DNA of 18,823 bases from Chloroflexi bacterium RBG_13_53_26 (lineage in GTDB: Bacteria > Chloroflexota > Dehalococcoidia > UBA2247 > RBG-13-53-26): the NCBI GenBank assembly GCA_001795035.1, contig MGMW01000013.1, forward strand, positions 1 through 18,823, in the 5' to 3' direction. Below are positions 1 through 5,468 of the stretch, piece after piece. Positions within the stretch are counted from its first letter, which is position 1; each line of letters begins with the position of its first letter. The notes beneath the pieces are model-generated. The model saw only the letters and a program-made list of their open reading frames with translations. It did not search any database and had not been told where the DNA came from. A program made the translations under genes and the position numbers.

Positions 1-89
1 AGAGTTTCATGCGTTCGGAGATGCGGACAACATTGAAACCGCGCGATACTATCAAAATCTTTTTTGCGATTACTTTCAATCGAAGCTCA
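1..89. repeat. Terminal redundancy, identical to 18735-18823
   Basis: Bases 1-89 are identical to bases 18735-18823. The gene begun at 18637 continues in frame through the junction to its stop at 122-124, so this is best read as the overlap left when a circular molecule is assembled as a linear contig, giving a circle of 18,734 bp. A true short terminal repeat of a linear genome is less likely, because the repeat lies inside an intact coding frame. Confidence 0.93.
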
Positions 90-124
90 CGGGCAAAGAT
101 CCCGCGAACAAGTTGCCGATATGA
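2..124 (+). CDS. 3' part of junction-spanning small protein (73 aa in full)
   Basis: This is the C-terminal part of the gene that starts at 18637 and crosses the circle junction; together they encode 73 residues. The segment here encodes residues from about 34 (EFHAFGDADNIETARYY) to the end (NKLPI). The protein is small, soluble and mixed in charge, with no domain I recognise. Its stop codon overlaps the next start as ATGA at 121-124, so it is translationally coupled to the downstream gene and belongs to the early operon. The first base of the window completes a codon begun before the junction. Function unknown. Confidence 0.8.
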   Translation, partial: EFHAFGDADNIETARYYQNLFCDYFQSKLTGKDPANKLPI

Positions 125-384
125 AACCACTGTCAAAGAATCCGATCGATACTGAGTTTTTCGCTATCATTGAGACTCTCAAAATGAGTGCAACGTCTAA
201 TTTGCACGCGAGTCTACCGCCGAGGGACGCGGCGATCCTGGTGAACGGAATTCACCACTTGGTGCACGTTTATCAAGCAGCGAACAACGAGAAATTTTCT
301 CACCGAGTAGAATCATTCTTCGCCGATATTGGTGAAGAATGGCTCGATATGTTGGCCGGCAAACCAAAGAAAAGGAGGCGTTAA
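121..384 (+). CDS. Hypothetical small early protein, 87 aa
   Basis: I chose the ATG at 121 because it forms an ATGA overlap with the preceding stop; an in-frame start at 64 would run back through the coding region of the upstream gene. The 87-residue product (MKPLSKNPIDTEFFAI...) looks predominantly helical, with an amphipathic middle (AAILVNGIHHLVHVYQAANN) and a strongly basic tail (KPKKRRR) that could touch nucleic acid. It has no cysteine motif or membrane segment. It sits in a chain of small overlapping genes, typical of phage early operons. I do not recognise the family; a nucleic-acid or host-protein-binding role would be a guess. Confidence 0.75.
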   Translation: MKPLSKNPIDTEFFAIIETLKMSATSNLHASLPPRDAAILVNGIHHLVHVYQAANNEKFSHRVESFFADIGEEWLDMLAGKPKKRRR

Positions 385-385
385 A

Positions 386-643
386 ATGTTGATGAGTTTG
401 AGATCGAAGTGCCCGGATTGCGGAAAAGAGATTGAGAAAGCGACGCTCATTTATCCCGAGGAAGGTATTGAAGGTGATTTGGTAGTTGAATGCCTAAATA
501 CCGGCTGCAGAAAGGTTTTTGCGGTTCATTGGCGCCTGTCTGTCCGGACAAAAGCCTATCGAATCGAATCAAAAAGCGTCGATATTCAATTTCAAATCGA
601 ACTCAAAGAGGAGGAGGAACAAGGGGGCGGTGATGAGCCTTGA
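386..643 (+). CDS. Small zinc-ribbon-like protein, 85 aa
   Basis: The ATG at 386 follows a strong Shine-Dalgarno (AAAGGAGG, 371-378) and comes one base after the previous stop. The 85-residue protein carries CPDCG at residues 9-13 and a second pair in CLNTGC (about 36-41), the spacing of a small zinc ribbon or knuckle. A beta-rich segment and an acidic, glutamate-rich tail (KEEEEQGGGDEP) follow. The 3' end overlaps the next gene by 11 bases, so the two are probably coupled. Small zinc-ribbon proteins in phage early operons often bind host proteins or nucleic acid, but nothing here identifies a target. Confidence 0.8.
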   Translation: MLMSLRSKCPDCGKEIEKATLIYPEEGIEGDLVVECLNTGCRKVFAVHWRLSVRTKAYRIESKSVDIQFQIELKEEEEQGGGDEP

Positions 644-956
644 TGAATACGAGACTCTTTTCAGATTGATCGATATGTGCGAGCTCGTCGGAGCTCCGAT
701 CAAAACGAGGCCTTTACCGCGTCGAAGTGGATTTCTCACCACCTTGAATTCTTCCGGAGATCCGGAACTCGATAAAATGGTTATTCGTCCGACTGTTCAT
801 CAAAACCAGACCGTTACATATGCTCACTGGGACACGGTCAAACATCGCTGGTCGGTATTGCGAAAACAAAACTGCATTTGCAAAGCTGATTTTGACGTAT
901 TGCCGCAGCTCGAACGGGAGAGGCTCGAACGCGGCGGGATAAGGGTAGAACCATGA
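633..956 (+). CDS. Hypothetical early protein, 107 aa
   Basis: The ATG at 633 (MSLDEYETLFRLIDMCE...) is preceded by purine-rich GAGGAGG and GGGGGCGG stretches. An in-frame start further upstream (519) would overlap the previous gene almost wholly, so I reject it. The 107-residue product is basic, with a middle part that appears beta-rich (VTYAHWDTVKHRWSVLRKQ) and a charged C-terminus (LERERLERGG). Only three cysteines are present (CELV and CIC), which is not a clear metal site. The stop overlaps the next start as ATGA (953-956). I do not recognise a family. Confidence 0.72.
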   Translation: MSLDEYETLFRLIDMCELVGAPIKTRPLPRRSGFLTTLNSSGDPELDKMVIRPTVHQNQTVTYAHWDTVKHRWSVLRKQNCICKADFDVLPQLERERLERGGIRVEP

Positions 957-1195
957 ACCTAAATTGCGACAAATGTTTTTTTTCAAAGGCAGGCATGTGC
1001 CGAGTTAATCCTCCCGATCCCATGCTCGAAACGCTGTTTCCTCCTCTCCCGTCCGACAAGTTTCCATGCGGCGAATATCTCGACAAGGAGAGCGGCTTGC
1101 CGATTGAGGAGATCTTGAAACGCAATGAGCGCAAGCGGCAATACAACTCTCTTCATCCAAACCATCCAAACAAAGGAGGCGGAACAAGTGCTTAA
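953..1195 (+). CDS. Cysteine-motif small protein (CxxC...C...C), 80 aa
   Basis: Coupled to the upstream gene by ATGA; AAGGG lies upstream. The 80 residues contain CDKCFF at 5-10, GMCRVNPP at about 15-21 and PCGEY near residue 40. This resembles a recurrent small phage protein layout of CxxCxF...GxCRxxPP...WCGE, a four-cysteine metal site. The rest is polar and helical (LPIEEILKRNERKRQ). It lies among other cysteine-rich small early proteins. The role is unknown; metal binding is inferred from the pattern only. Confidence 0.78.
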   Translation: MNLNCDKCFFSKAGMCRVNPPDPMLETLFPPLPSDKFPCGEYLDKESGLPIEEILKRNERKRQYNSLHPNHPNKGGGTSA

Positions 1196-1415
1196 AATAA
1201 TCACGACCGATGATTACTCAAACGGACGCGGGCATTGTCTCGATTGCGGATATAGTTGTCAGGCGAATGACTGCGATTCAATGGACGGCTATGAGTCCGC
1301 GTTGAATCATGCGCTCAACGAAAATCACCGCGTTGTTTTTCGTGTCGAGGAGATCAAAGAGGTAAAAATATTGATGACCGTCGAAGAAGATACGGTCAAT
1401 TTAGGTCCTTCATGA
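1188..1415 (+). CDS. Cysteine-motif small protein, GTG start, 75 aa
   Basis: I place the start at GTG 1188, which sits 8 bases after a strong AAAGGAGG (1173-1180). The in-frame ATG at 1125 lacks a ribosome site and lies deep inside the preceding gene. The product (MLKIITTDDYSNGRGHCLDCGYSC...) has 75 residues with CLDCGYSCQANDC, a compact four-cysteine cluster, followed by a helix with histidines (ALNHALNENH). The pattern resembles a zinc finger that mixes C and H ligands. It overlaps both neighbours (stop/start overlap at 1188-1195, ATGA at 1412-1415), so it is part of a coupled series. Function unknown. Confidence 0.75.
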   Translation: MLKIITTDDYSNGRGHCLDCGYSCQANDCDSMDGYESALNHALNENHRVVFRVEEIKEVKILMTVEEDTVNLGPS

Positions 1416-1570
1416 AACACGACAGCGGCAAACCGAACAACAAAAACATTGCAGCGATAAGGCTTGTAAGGTGCACAAGCTGTAATCGAATGCACGCGAT
1501 ACCGAGGAGAGGACCGCGTTTAAAATCCTGTCCAAGATGCGGTTCTACCTATTTAGAAGACAGAGGATAG
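1412..1570 (+). CDS. Zinc-ribbon mini-protein, 52 aa
   Basis: A short gene starting with an ATGA overlap on the preceding stop. It encodes 52 residues (MKHDSGKPNNKNIAAIRLVR...) with two clean knuckles, CTSC at 21-24 and CPRCG at 40-44, separated by a basic loop (RMHAIPRRGPRLKS). This is the classic layout of a treble-clef or zinc-ribbon fold similar to many small phage and ribosomal-type zinc proteins, and it probably binds nucleic acid. The overlap, the intact motif and the stop just before the next intergenic gap support it as a real gene despite its size. Confidence 0.8.
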   Translation: MKHDSGKPNNKNIAAIRLVRCTSCNRMHAIPRRGPRLKSCPRCGSTYLEDRG

Positions 1571-1573
1571 ATT

Positions 1574-1587
1574 TCAACCGTTCAGAA
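1574..1587 (+). repeat. 14-bp direct repeat copy 1 (TCAACCGTTCAGAA)
   Basis: TCAACCGTTCAGAA lies in the 29-base gap before the gene at 1600, directly next to its ribosome site. An identical copy is at 2655-2668, also just before a gene start (2682). The shared position suggests a regulatory or translational element. Confidence 0.6.
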
Positions 1588-1599
1588 AGGAAGAATGAC

Positions 1600-1875
1600 A
1601 TGTCAAAGAAAGCCTCAACAAAGGCAATCATGTTGGAAGAAATCATCCCGAAATTAAACCGAGGTGTTCGAGTAGGTTCAGTGAATTTAAACGGCAGAGA
1701 ATGTGAGGCGTTGATTTTGGTATTGAGTCAGTCAGTCGATATCGAACCACTGATATCATGCTTTTATTCGCTTATCGGTGATACGTTGATTCAATTCAAA
1801 TCGAACGACACTACAAAGGATGAAAACCATGCCCATAATTTTGAAATTTCAAATAGTCGTATCGATACCAAATGA
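1600..1875 (+). CDS. Hypothetical early protein, 91 aa
   Basis: The ATG at 1600 follows AGAAAGGAAG. The 91-residue product (MSKKASTKAIMLEEIIPKL...) has an N-terminal basic segment, a predicted helix-strand pattern (LEEIIPKLNRGVRVGSVNLNGRECEALILVL) and a second hydrophobic helix (DIEPLISCFYSLIG). The local base composition is visibly more AT-rich than the late region. The 3' end overlaps the next gene's start. No known motif; not a recognisable helix-turn-helix repressor. Confidence 0.7.
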   Translation: MSKKASTKAIMLEEIIPKLNRGVRVGSVNLNGRECEALILVLSQSVDIEPLISCFYSLIGDTLIQFKSNDTTKDENHAHNFEISNSRIDTK

Positions 1876-2092
1876 AACCAAGCATGTTTCTATCGATCCA
1901 GATGGAAGAATTTGGGCTCATGAAGCAGCACCTAAAAACGTAAATAGAATCGGAAATTGGAGTTCCGACGGTTGGCAACATGAAGCAAAGTTGATATCGG
2001 CTTATCCCATCTGGAAAAGAACCGTTCAAGAAATTAGAGACGCCGATCATTATCAAGTTGATTTAGCAACGGTAGACATTACCGATAATTGA
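1829..2092 (+). CDS. Hypothetical early protein, 87 aa
   Basis: I prefer ATG 1829 (MPIILKFQIVVSIPNETK...), 9 bases after AAAGGA. The in-frame ATG at 1820 lies immediately after that Shine-Dalgarno and is too close. The protein of 87 residues looks beta-rich, with strands near residues 2-12 and a GRIWAHE / GNWSSDGWQHEAK segment. It is the last gene of the early operon. Its stop codon (2090-2092) lies within the -35 element of the next operon's promoter, and the first copy of the palindromic operator is inside its 3' coding end. Function unknown. Confidence 0.7.
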   Translation: MPIILKFQIVVSIPNETKHVSIDPDGRIWAHEAAPKNVNRIGNWSSDGWQHEAKLISAYPIWKRTVQEIRDADHYQVDLATVDITDN

Positions 2093-2129
2093 CAAAAACA
2101 ATTACCGATAATAAAATATTATCGGTAAT
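2078..2129 (+). promoter_or_regulatory. Sigma70 promoter embedded in three 12-bp operator sites
   Basis: TTGACA (2089-2094), a 17-bp spacer and TAAAAT (2112-2117) make a near-consensus sigma70 promoter. Three copies of the pseudo-palindrome ATTA-YCGR-TAAT surround it: 2078-2089 upstream of -35, 2101-2112 inside the spacer, and 2118-2129 (as ATTATCGGTAAT) just downstream of -10. The second and third copies also form a perfect 12-bp inverted repeat with a 5-base loop. A protein on these sites would block RNA polymerase directly. The promoter serves the operon from 2166 through the integrase. The fourth copy of the site overlaps the promoter at 18422. Confidence 0.85.
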
Positions 2130-2165
2130 CGGCCGTCCAAGGGTAGGGGGCAAGAGAGACGGATT

Positions 2166-2414
2166 ATGCAGGATAGTTGGTTTGGATTATTGGCAGGGTT
2201 TTTAGGGTTGCTCCTCGGTGAGCTTCGCCGCCGGCAGGGAATGAAATCAAACTCGATTCAACCTCCCCCTCCCGATTCGGCAGTCTGTAAACGATGTTTC
2301 TTTTTCCGGCAGTATGCGCGCTCAGGTGAGCGTGAAAAGGATATGGGAGACACACAGTTGATTCATCGACACAGATTCGATGAGAAAGAAGGACAGAATG
2401 GAAGAAAAGAATAA
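2166..2414 (+). CDS. Small membrane-associated protein, 82 aa
   Basis: First gene after the operator-flanked promoter, with a leader of about 40 bases and a weak purine-rich ribosome site (AGAGAGACGGA). The 82-residue protein begins MQDSWFGLLAGFLGLLLGELRRR, a short hydrophobic stretch followed by arginines, which suggests an N-in/C-in anchor or an amphipathic membrane helix. The remainder is polar, with CKRCFFF at about 42 giving a CxxC pair, and a charged C-terminus. It overlaps the next gene by 17 bases. I do not recognise a family. Confidence 0.6.
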   Translation: MQDSWFGLLAGFLGLLLGELRRRQGMKSNSIQPPPPDSAVCKRCFFFRQYARSGEREKDMGDTQLIHRHRFDEKEGQNGRKE

Positions 2415-2625
2415 AGATGGTTTGATCAATGCGGACGAGATGGAAACAAAAGATATCCGAATGCGATTGACCGTATCGCGGGCAACCTATTTGGAGAACG
2501 CCGCGCGGTGCTCCTGTCCGCCGAATGGAGCGCCGCTCGACTTGACGCGCTCTTTGAGAGAAGCATCCGCAGCATGGAAGGACGCGGCGGACCTTTGTGA
2601 GACTTATTTGAAGGAATTAAAATAG
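2398..2625 (+). CDS. Hypothetical small protein, 75 aa
   Basis: ATG 2398 has AAGGA about 5 bases upstream and is preferred over an in-frame ATG at 2380. The 75-residue product (MEEKNKDGLINADEMETKD...) is charged and helical, with a SCSC pair near the middle and a C-terminal alpha-helix (SLREASAAWKDAADLCETYLKELK). The stop is followed at once by a GC-rich hairpin (2628-2647). Function unknown; its place in the integrase operon suggests a role in establishment or lysogeny, but this is only context. Confidence 0.65.
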   Translation: MEEKNKDGLINADEMETKDIRMRLTVSRATYLENAARCSCPPNGAPLDLTRSLREASAAWKDAADLCETYLKELK

Positions 2626-2627
2626 AA

Positions 2628-2647
2628 GGTTTCCCCTCGGGGAAACC
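2628..2647 (+). terminator. Hairpin (GGTTTCCC-CTCG-GGGAAACC) between genes
   Basis: An 8-bp perfect stem with a CTCG loop lies 2 bases after the stop of the preceding gene. No T run follows, so it is not a standard intrinsic terminator. It could partially terminate, stabilise the upstream mRNA end or mark a processing point between the two parts of the operon. Confidence 0.45.
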
Positions 2648-2654
2648 CGCACTC

Positions 2655-2668
2655 TCAACCGTTCAGAA
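2655..2668 (+). repeat. 14-bp direct repeat copy 2 (TCAACCGTTCAGAA)
   Basis: Identical to 1574-1587. It lies between the hairpin at 2628-2647 and the ribosome site of the gene at 2682. Both copies are immediately upstream of Shine-Dalgarno sequences, about 13 bases from the start codon. Confidence 0.6.
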
Positions 2669-2681
2669 TTGGAGTAAGACA

Positions 2682-2846
2682 ATGATAGACCAAAATCAAT
2701 TTTTTTCAATCTTATACGCGCTATTCGCCGCCGTTGGCTTTATCGGCGGAATAGTGGGCGTGATTGCTTGGGCGGAAACTCGCCGAAATAGTACTTTCAT
2801 AAACTATATCAGCCGAAGATTATCAGGGGGCAAACATGGAAAATGA
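2682..2846 (+). CDS. Single-span membrane mini-protein, 54 aa
   Basis: A short gene with GGAG about 9 bases before its ATG. Its 54 residues (MIDQNQFFSILYALFAAVG...) hold one clear transmembrane helix at about residues 8-30 (ending GVIAWAE) followed by a basic tail (TRRNSTFINYISRRLSGGKHGK), so the tail is probably cytoplasmic. It overlaps the next gene by 11 bases. The size and shape resemble holins or pinholins and small phage membrane regulators. However, it is in the integrase operon, far from the transglycosylase, so a holin assignment is not supported. Confidence 0.75.
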   Translation: MIDQNQFFSILYALFAAVGFIGGIVGVIAWAETRRNSTFINYISRRLSGGKHGK

Positions 2847-3072
2847 TATTTCGTGGATCTCAGACGGCGTGCCGGTCTGGTTTACGATTCGGGGCCCGTA
2901 CGCGGGCACTTATTCCGGTACCGTAGACGGACCGATCAAAAATATTGGAGGCGATGGCCACCAACATCTAGTAGTCAGAATCAAGGAAGTCTCGGAAGAT
3001 TATGAGAGAATGACACATTGCAAATTCGCGGTATGCGTCCCGCTTAACTGTTTGAAAAAGAGGACAACATGA
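2836..3072 (+). CDS. Hypothetical small beta-rich protein, 78 aa
   Basis: ATG 2836 overlaps the preceding gene's end and follows CAGGGGGC. The 78-residue protein (MENDISWISDGVPVWFTIR...) appears to be a small beta-barrel: alternating strands VWFTIRG, YSGTVDG, HLVVRIKEV and KFAVCVPL. There is a histidine pair (GHQH) and two cysteines. It is coupled to the lipoprotein gene by ATGA (3069-3072). No family recognised. Confidence 0.7.
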   Translation: MENDISWISDGVPVWFTIRGPYAGTYSGTVDGPIKNIGGDGHQHLVVRIKEVSEDYERMTHCKFAVCVPLNCLKKRTT

Positions 3073-3683
3073 AAACAGTACTATTTATTTTAATCGCGGC
3101 CGCGTTTCCTTCATGCGGTCAAAGCCCGGAAAAATTCAACATAGAGGAGAGCGATCATGATTATCAAAACAGTGAAGCAGACACGGACACTGACACGGAT
3201 AACGAAACAGATAGAGACACCGACCCGCTTGATTCGATGGGAGAGAACACGGATCAACCGTATGGGACGGACACGAACGGAGATCAGTTCACTGACTCAC
3301 AACCCGAATTTGAAAGCGAATCGATTGAAATGGTGGGTACGGATGAAGACATTGATACTGACACCGACACGATCTCTGACACTGTTACAAATACATATAC
3401 CGATACCGATACAGACGAAAGAGGAAGTGATGATACAGATCAAAACCCCTTGATTCCTGATTTCGTCTGCGATGAGTGGAGTTGTCCGGATTCGCAGACG
3501 TGCGATATCGGTGAATACTGGGTTTGTCCGCTCCTTCCGGAAGAAGTCACGATCGCCGCAGCTACCTATAAAACGCAATGGTTGATATGCGTAGACGTCG
3601 ACGGCGAGCAGGTTTGCCCGACGAACGGATATCACCGGGCATGCGCGCCGGCGTCGGCTATCGGGTTGAGTTGCCATGACTGA
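3069..3683 (+). CDS. Putative lipoprotein with Asp-Thr-rich linker and Cys-rich C-terminal domain, 204 aa
   Basis: The N-terminus MKTVLFILIAAAFPSC is a lipoprotein-type signal: a Lys after Met, a hydrophobic core (4-13) and a lipobox FPSC with Cys16 as the lipid-modified residue. Residues 37-125 form a low-complexity linker dominated by Asp and Thr with DTDTDT runs. The C-terminal part (134-202) has eight cysteines, probably four disulfides. This fits an outer-membrane or periplasmic lipoprotein that displays a small domain on a flexible stalk. Such Asp-Thr lipoproteins are known to be common in Myxococcota and relatives, which hints at the host. It is coupled to both neighbours (ATGA before; 8-base overlap with the integrase start), so it is an integral part of the operon. 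A superinfection-exclusion or lysogenic-conversion role is plausible but inferred. Confidence 0.8.
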   Translation: MKTVLFILIAAAFPSCGQSPEKFNIEESDHDYQNSEADTDTDTDNETDRDTDPLDSMGENTDQPYGTDTNGDQFTDSQPEFESESIEMVGTDEDIDTDTDTISDTVTNTYTDTDTDERGSDDTDQNPLIPDFVCDEWSCPDSQTCDIGEYWVCPLLPEEVTIAAATYKTQWLICVDVDGEQVCPTNGYHRACAPASAIGLSCHD

Positions 3684-4716
3684 AGAGATCACAAAACAAG
3701 ATGTGTTTCAGGCAATGGATCGGCTGTATGAACGCGCCGATTACTATGCCGCGCACTCTATCGCCGATAACACCCGCCTTGCCTATGAATCCGACTGGAA
3801 ACAGTTTGTTGAATGGCGCATTGCTCACGACATTCTTGAAACCTTGCCGGCGGCGCCCGCGACTATCGCCGCATATTTTACCGACCTTGCAGACAGCGGT
3901 TCGAGCGTATCGACGATATCGCGCCGGTCAACGGCGATATCCGTGATTCATTCGGCAGCGGGCTTTGAATCTCCCTGCAAGACCGCGCAGGTTGCCCGAG
4001 TGCTTAAAGGCATCCGCAAAGAGCGAGGGAAACCGCAAGTCAAAGCGAGGCCGATATCGTGGTCTGAATTAAAGCGCATGGTGACAAAGTGCGACTCATC
4101 GATCATGGGCCGGCGTGACGCGGCGATGTTGTTGCTCGGTTGGACGTCCGCGCTCAGACGATCGGAGCTTGTCGCGCTGAACTATTCCGACCTTTCTTTC
4201 ACCGATGAAGGGATTCTACTTACCGTCACCCGTTCCAAGACAGATCAAGAAGGCAAAGGACAGACGATCGGAATACCGCGCGGCGAGTCGCCATGTTGCC
4301 CGGTCGAGGCGGTTCAAGAATGGCTCAGCCGGCGGTTTATGAATGCAGCTCCGGAGGAACCCGAAAAAACCCCTCTGTTCGTCAATATCGGCATGGGGAG
4401 CCGGCGCCTATGGTGGGCCGAGGAAAAAGGCCGTATCACCGATCGCATGGTGTCCATCATCGTGAAGCGCTACGCGGCTTTTGCCGGCTTGCCGATTCGG
4501 GACATATCTGCTCACTCATTGAGAAGGGGTTTCGCGACAGAATGCGGCGCTCACGCGCTTCCGGAAAGGATTATCGCACGGCACACGCGACATAGATCAA
4601 TGGAGGTTTTGAGGGGATATATCGAAGATGGTTCTATTTGGAGAGAAAACCCGTTGTTCTTCATCTACGGGATACAAAACCCGCTTCATATCGTTTCGAG
4701 CAATACCGCCGTTTGA
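3676..4716 (+). CDS. Tyrosine recombinase / phage integrase, 346 aa
   Basis: A site-specific recombinase that would cut and join attP and attB through a 3'-phosphotyrosine intermediate. Residues 16-115 form the SAM-like core-binding domain (NTRLAYESDWKQFVEW...STISRRSTAISVIH). The catalytic domain follows: R161 in the ALRRSEL box, K188 in the RSKTDQEG beta-hairpin, H280-x-x-R283 in AHSLRRGFAT, H306 in TRHRSM and nucleophile Y315 in LRGYIE. All catalytic residues and the usual length are present, so it should be active. The start overlaps the lipoprotein stop by 8 bases. The last 31 bases overlap the 3' end of the opposing radical SAM gene. Integrase expression would be under the operator-flanked promoter at 2089-2117. 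It is not a XerC/D clone by context. Confidence 0.95.
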   Translation: MTEEITKQDVFQAMDRLYERADYYAAHSIADNTRLAYESDWKQFVEWRIAHDILETLPAAPATIAAYFTDLADSGSSVSTISRRSTAISVIHSAAGFESPCKTAQVARVLKGIRKERGKPQVKARPISWSELKRMVTKCDSSIMGRRDAAMLLLGWTSALRRSELVALNYSDLSFTDEGILLTVTRSKTDQEGKGQTIGIPRGESPCCPVEAVQEWLSRRFMNAAPEEPEKTPLFVNIGMGSRRLWWAEEKGRITDRMVSIIVKRYAAFAGLPIRDISAHSLRRGFATECGAHALPERIIARHTRHRSMEVLRGYIEDGSIWRENPLFFIYGIQNPLHIVSSNTAV

Positions 4717-5468
4717 AATGCCGAACACACGTTTCGTTCGGCGCATGACTTTGTAGTAGCGTTCATCTTTTCCGCTTTTTCCCTATCGACGGTCATATCA
4801 TAGACATTCCCGATCGGTCCGTCCTTGGCGTCGTTGCAGGGATATACATTTCCGTTAGGTACGATGAGCGTCAAACGGTTCGAGGCGATATCCTCTATAT
4901 CGGCAGGGTCCGCCTTGAAACCGTGAATCATGGTGTTTTCAGGTCGTCTGTCCCACTTTTCATAGTAATTCCATCCAAGGTTGAGCAGATACGGACGCAG
5001 CTCATACGCACGCTTGAAATGTTCGAGTGTGGAAACGACCGTATGCAGCACATGCGGCCGCTCTTTTACCGGTTGCACGAACGCAAGCCAATCATCGATC
5101 GGAATGCCGCAATCCTGATGATAAGTGATGCACCACTTGACCGGCATCTCTAGGAGACACAGGTGCTTTTGCATCAATAGACCGTTTGTGAAAATGGTTG
5201 TGTCAGTTCGTCCGGAGGCGACAATTAACCTGATTTGCTCATCAATGTCCGGCCGTAAAAGCGGCTCGCCTCCGCTCACATGGATCGTTGCGCCCGGGCG
5301 GAATTTATCGATCCATTTCAAGGTCTGTTCAAAATTTGTGATTTCGTTTTTCGGCACGCCGTTTTCACAATTTTCGACTTTGTAGGCAGCGGTATGACTC
5401 CCGCTCACGCAATACGGGCAATGGTTTTGGCAATAGTTCCATGCTGAAACGGTGACGGTCGGTTTCAT
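4686..5468 (-). CDS. Radical SAM enzyme with SPASM/Twitch-like C-terminus, 260 aa
   Basis: C13-x3-C17-x2-C20 (NYCQNHCPYC) binds the radical SAM [4Fe-4S] cluster. GGEPL (66-70) is the SAM-binding GGE motif, and TIFTNG (91-96) the next core strand. The C-terminal part has PNGNVYPCNDAKDGPIGNVYD with C211, then C242 and C248, resembling the auxiliary-cluster (SPASM or Twitch) region of radical SAM enzymes that modify peptides or proteins. The spacing differs from QueE-type enzymes (CX14CX2C), so a 7-deazaguanine role is not supported. The ATG overlaps the stop of the Rep-type gene as ATGA, so the two are co-translated. The 3' end converges on the integrase with a 31-base overlap. The substrate is unknown; a virion or host peptide is a guess. 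Length, about 260 aa, is short but has a complete core. Confidence 0.9.
   Translation of the reverse strand: MKPTVTVSAWNYCQNHCPYCVSGSHTAAYKVENCENGVPKNEITNFEQTLKWIDKFRPGATIHVSGGEPLLRPDIDEQIRLIVASGRTDTTIFTNGLLMQKHLCLLEMPVKWCITYHQDCGIPIDDWLAFVQPVKERPHVLHTVVSTLEHFKRAYELRPYLLNLGWNYYEKWDRRPENTMIHGFKADPADIEDIASNRLTLIVPNGNVYPCNDAKDGPIGNVYDMTVDREKAEKMNATTKSCAERNVCSAFQTAVLLETI
4720..4742 (+). terminator. Hairpin just past the integrase stop
   Basis: GCCGAAC (4720-4726) and GTTCGGC (4736-4742) form a perfect 7-bp stem with a 9-base loop, 4 bases after the integrase stop. There is no strong T run, and on the other strand the stem lies inside the radical SAM coding region. It is a weak candidate terminator for the integrase transcript. 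Confidence 0.35.

Noticed and set aside
2682..2846. Holin
   Set aside because: It has one membrane span and a basic tail but sits in the integrase operon far from the transglycosylase; small membrane proteins are common in phages for other roles.
3190..3440. CRISPR-like or tandem DNA repeat in the GACACTGAC-type stretch
   Set aside because: The units are irregular, contain no spacers and encode the Asp-Thr linker of a well-formed lipoprotein.
4686..5468. QueE-type (7-deazaguanine DNA modification) enzyme
   Set aside because: The cluster motif is CX3CX2C, not CX14CX2C, and no other preQ0-pathway gene is present.
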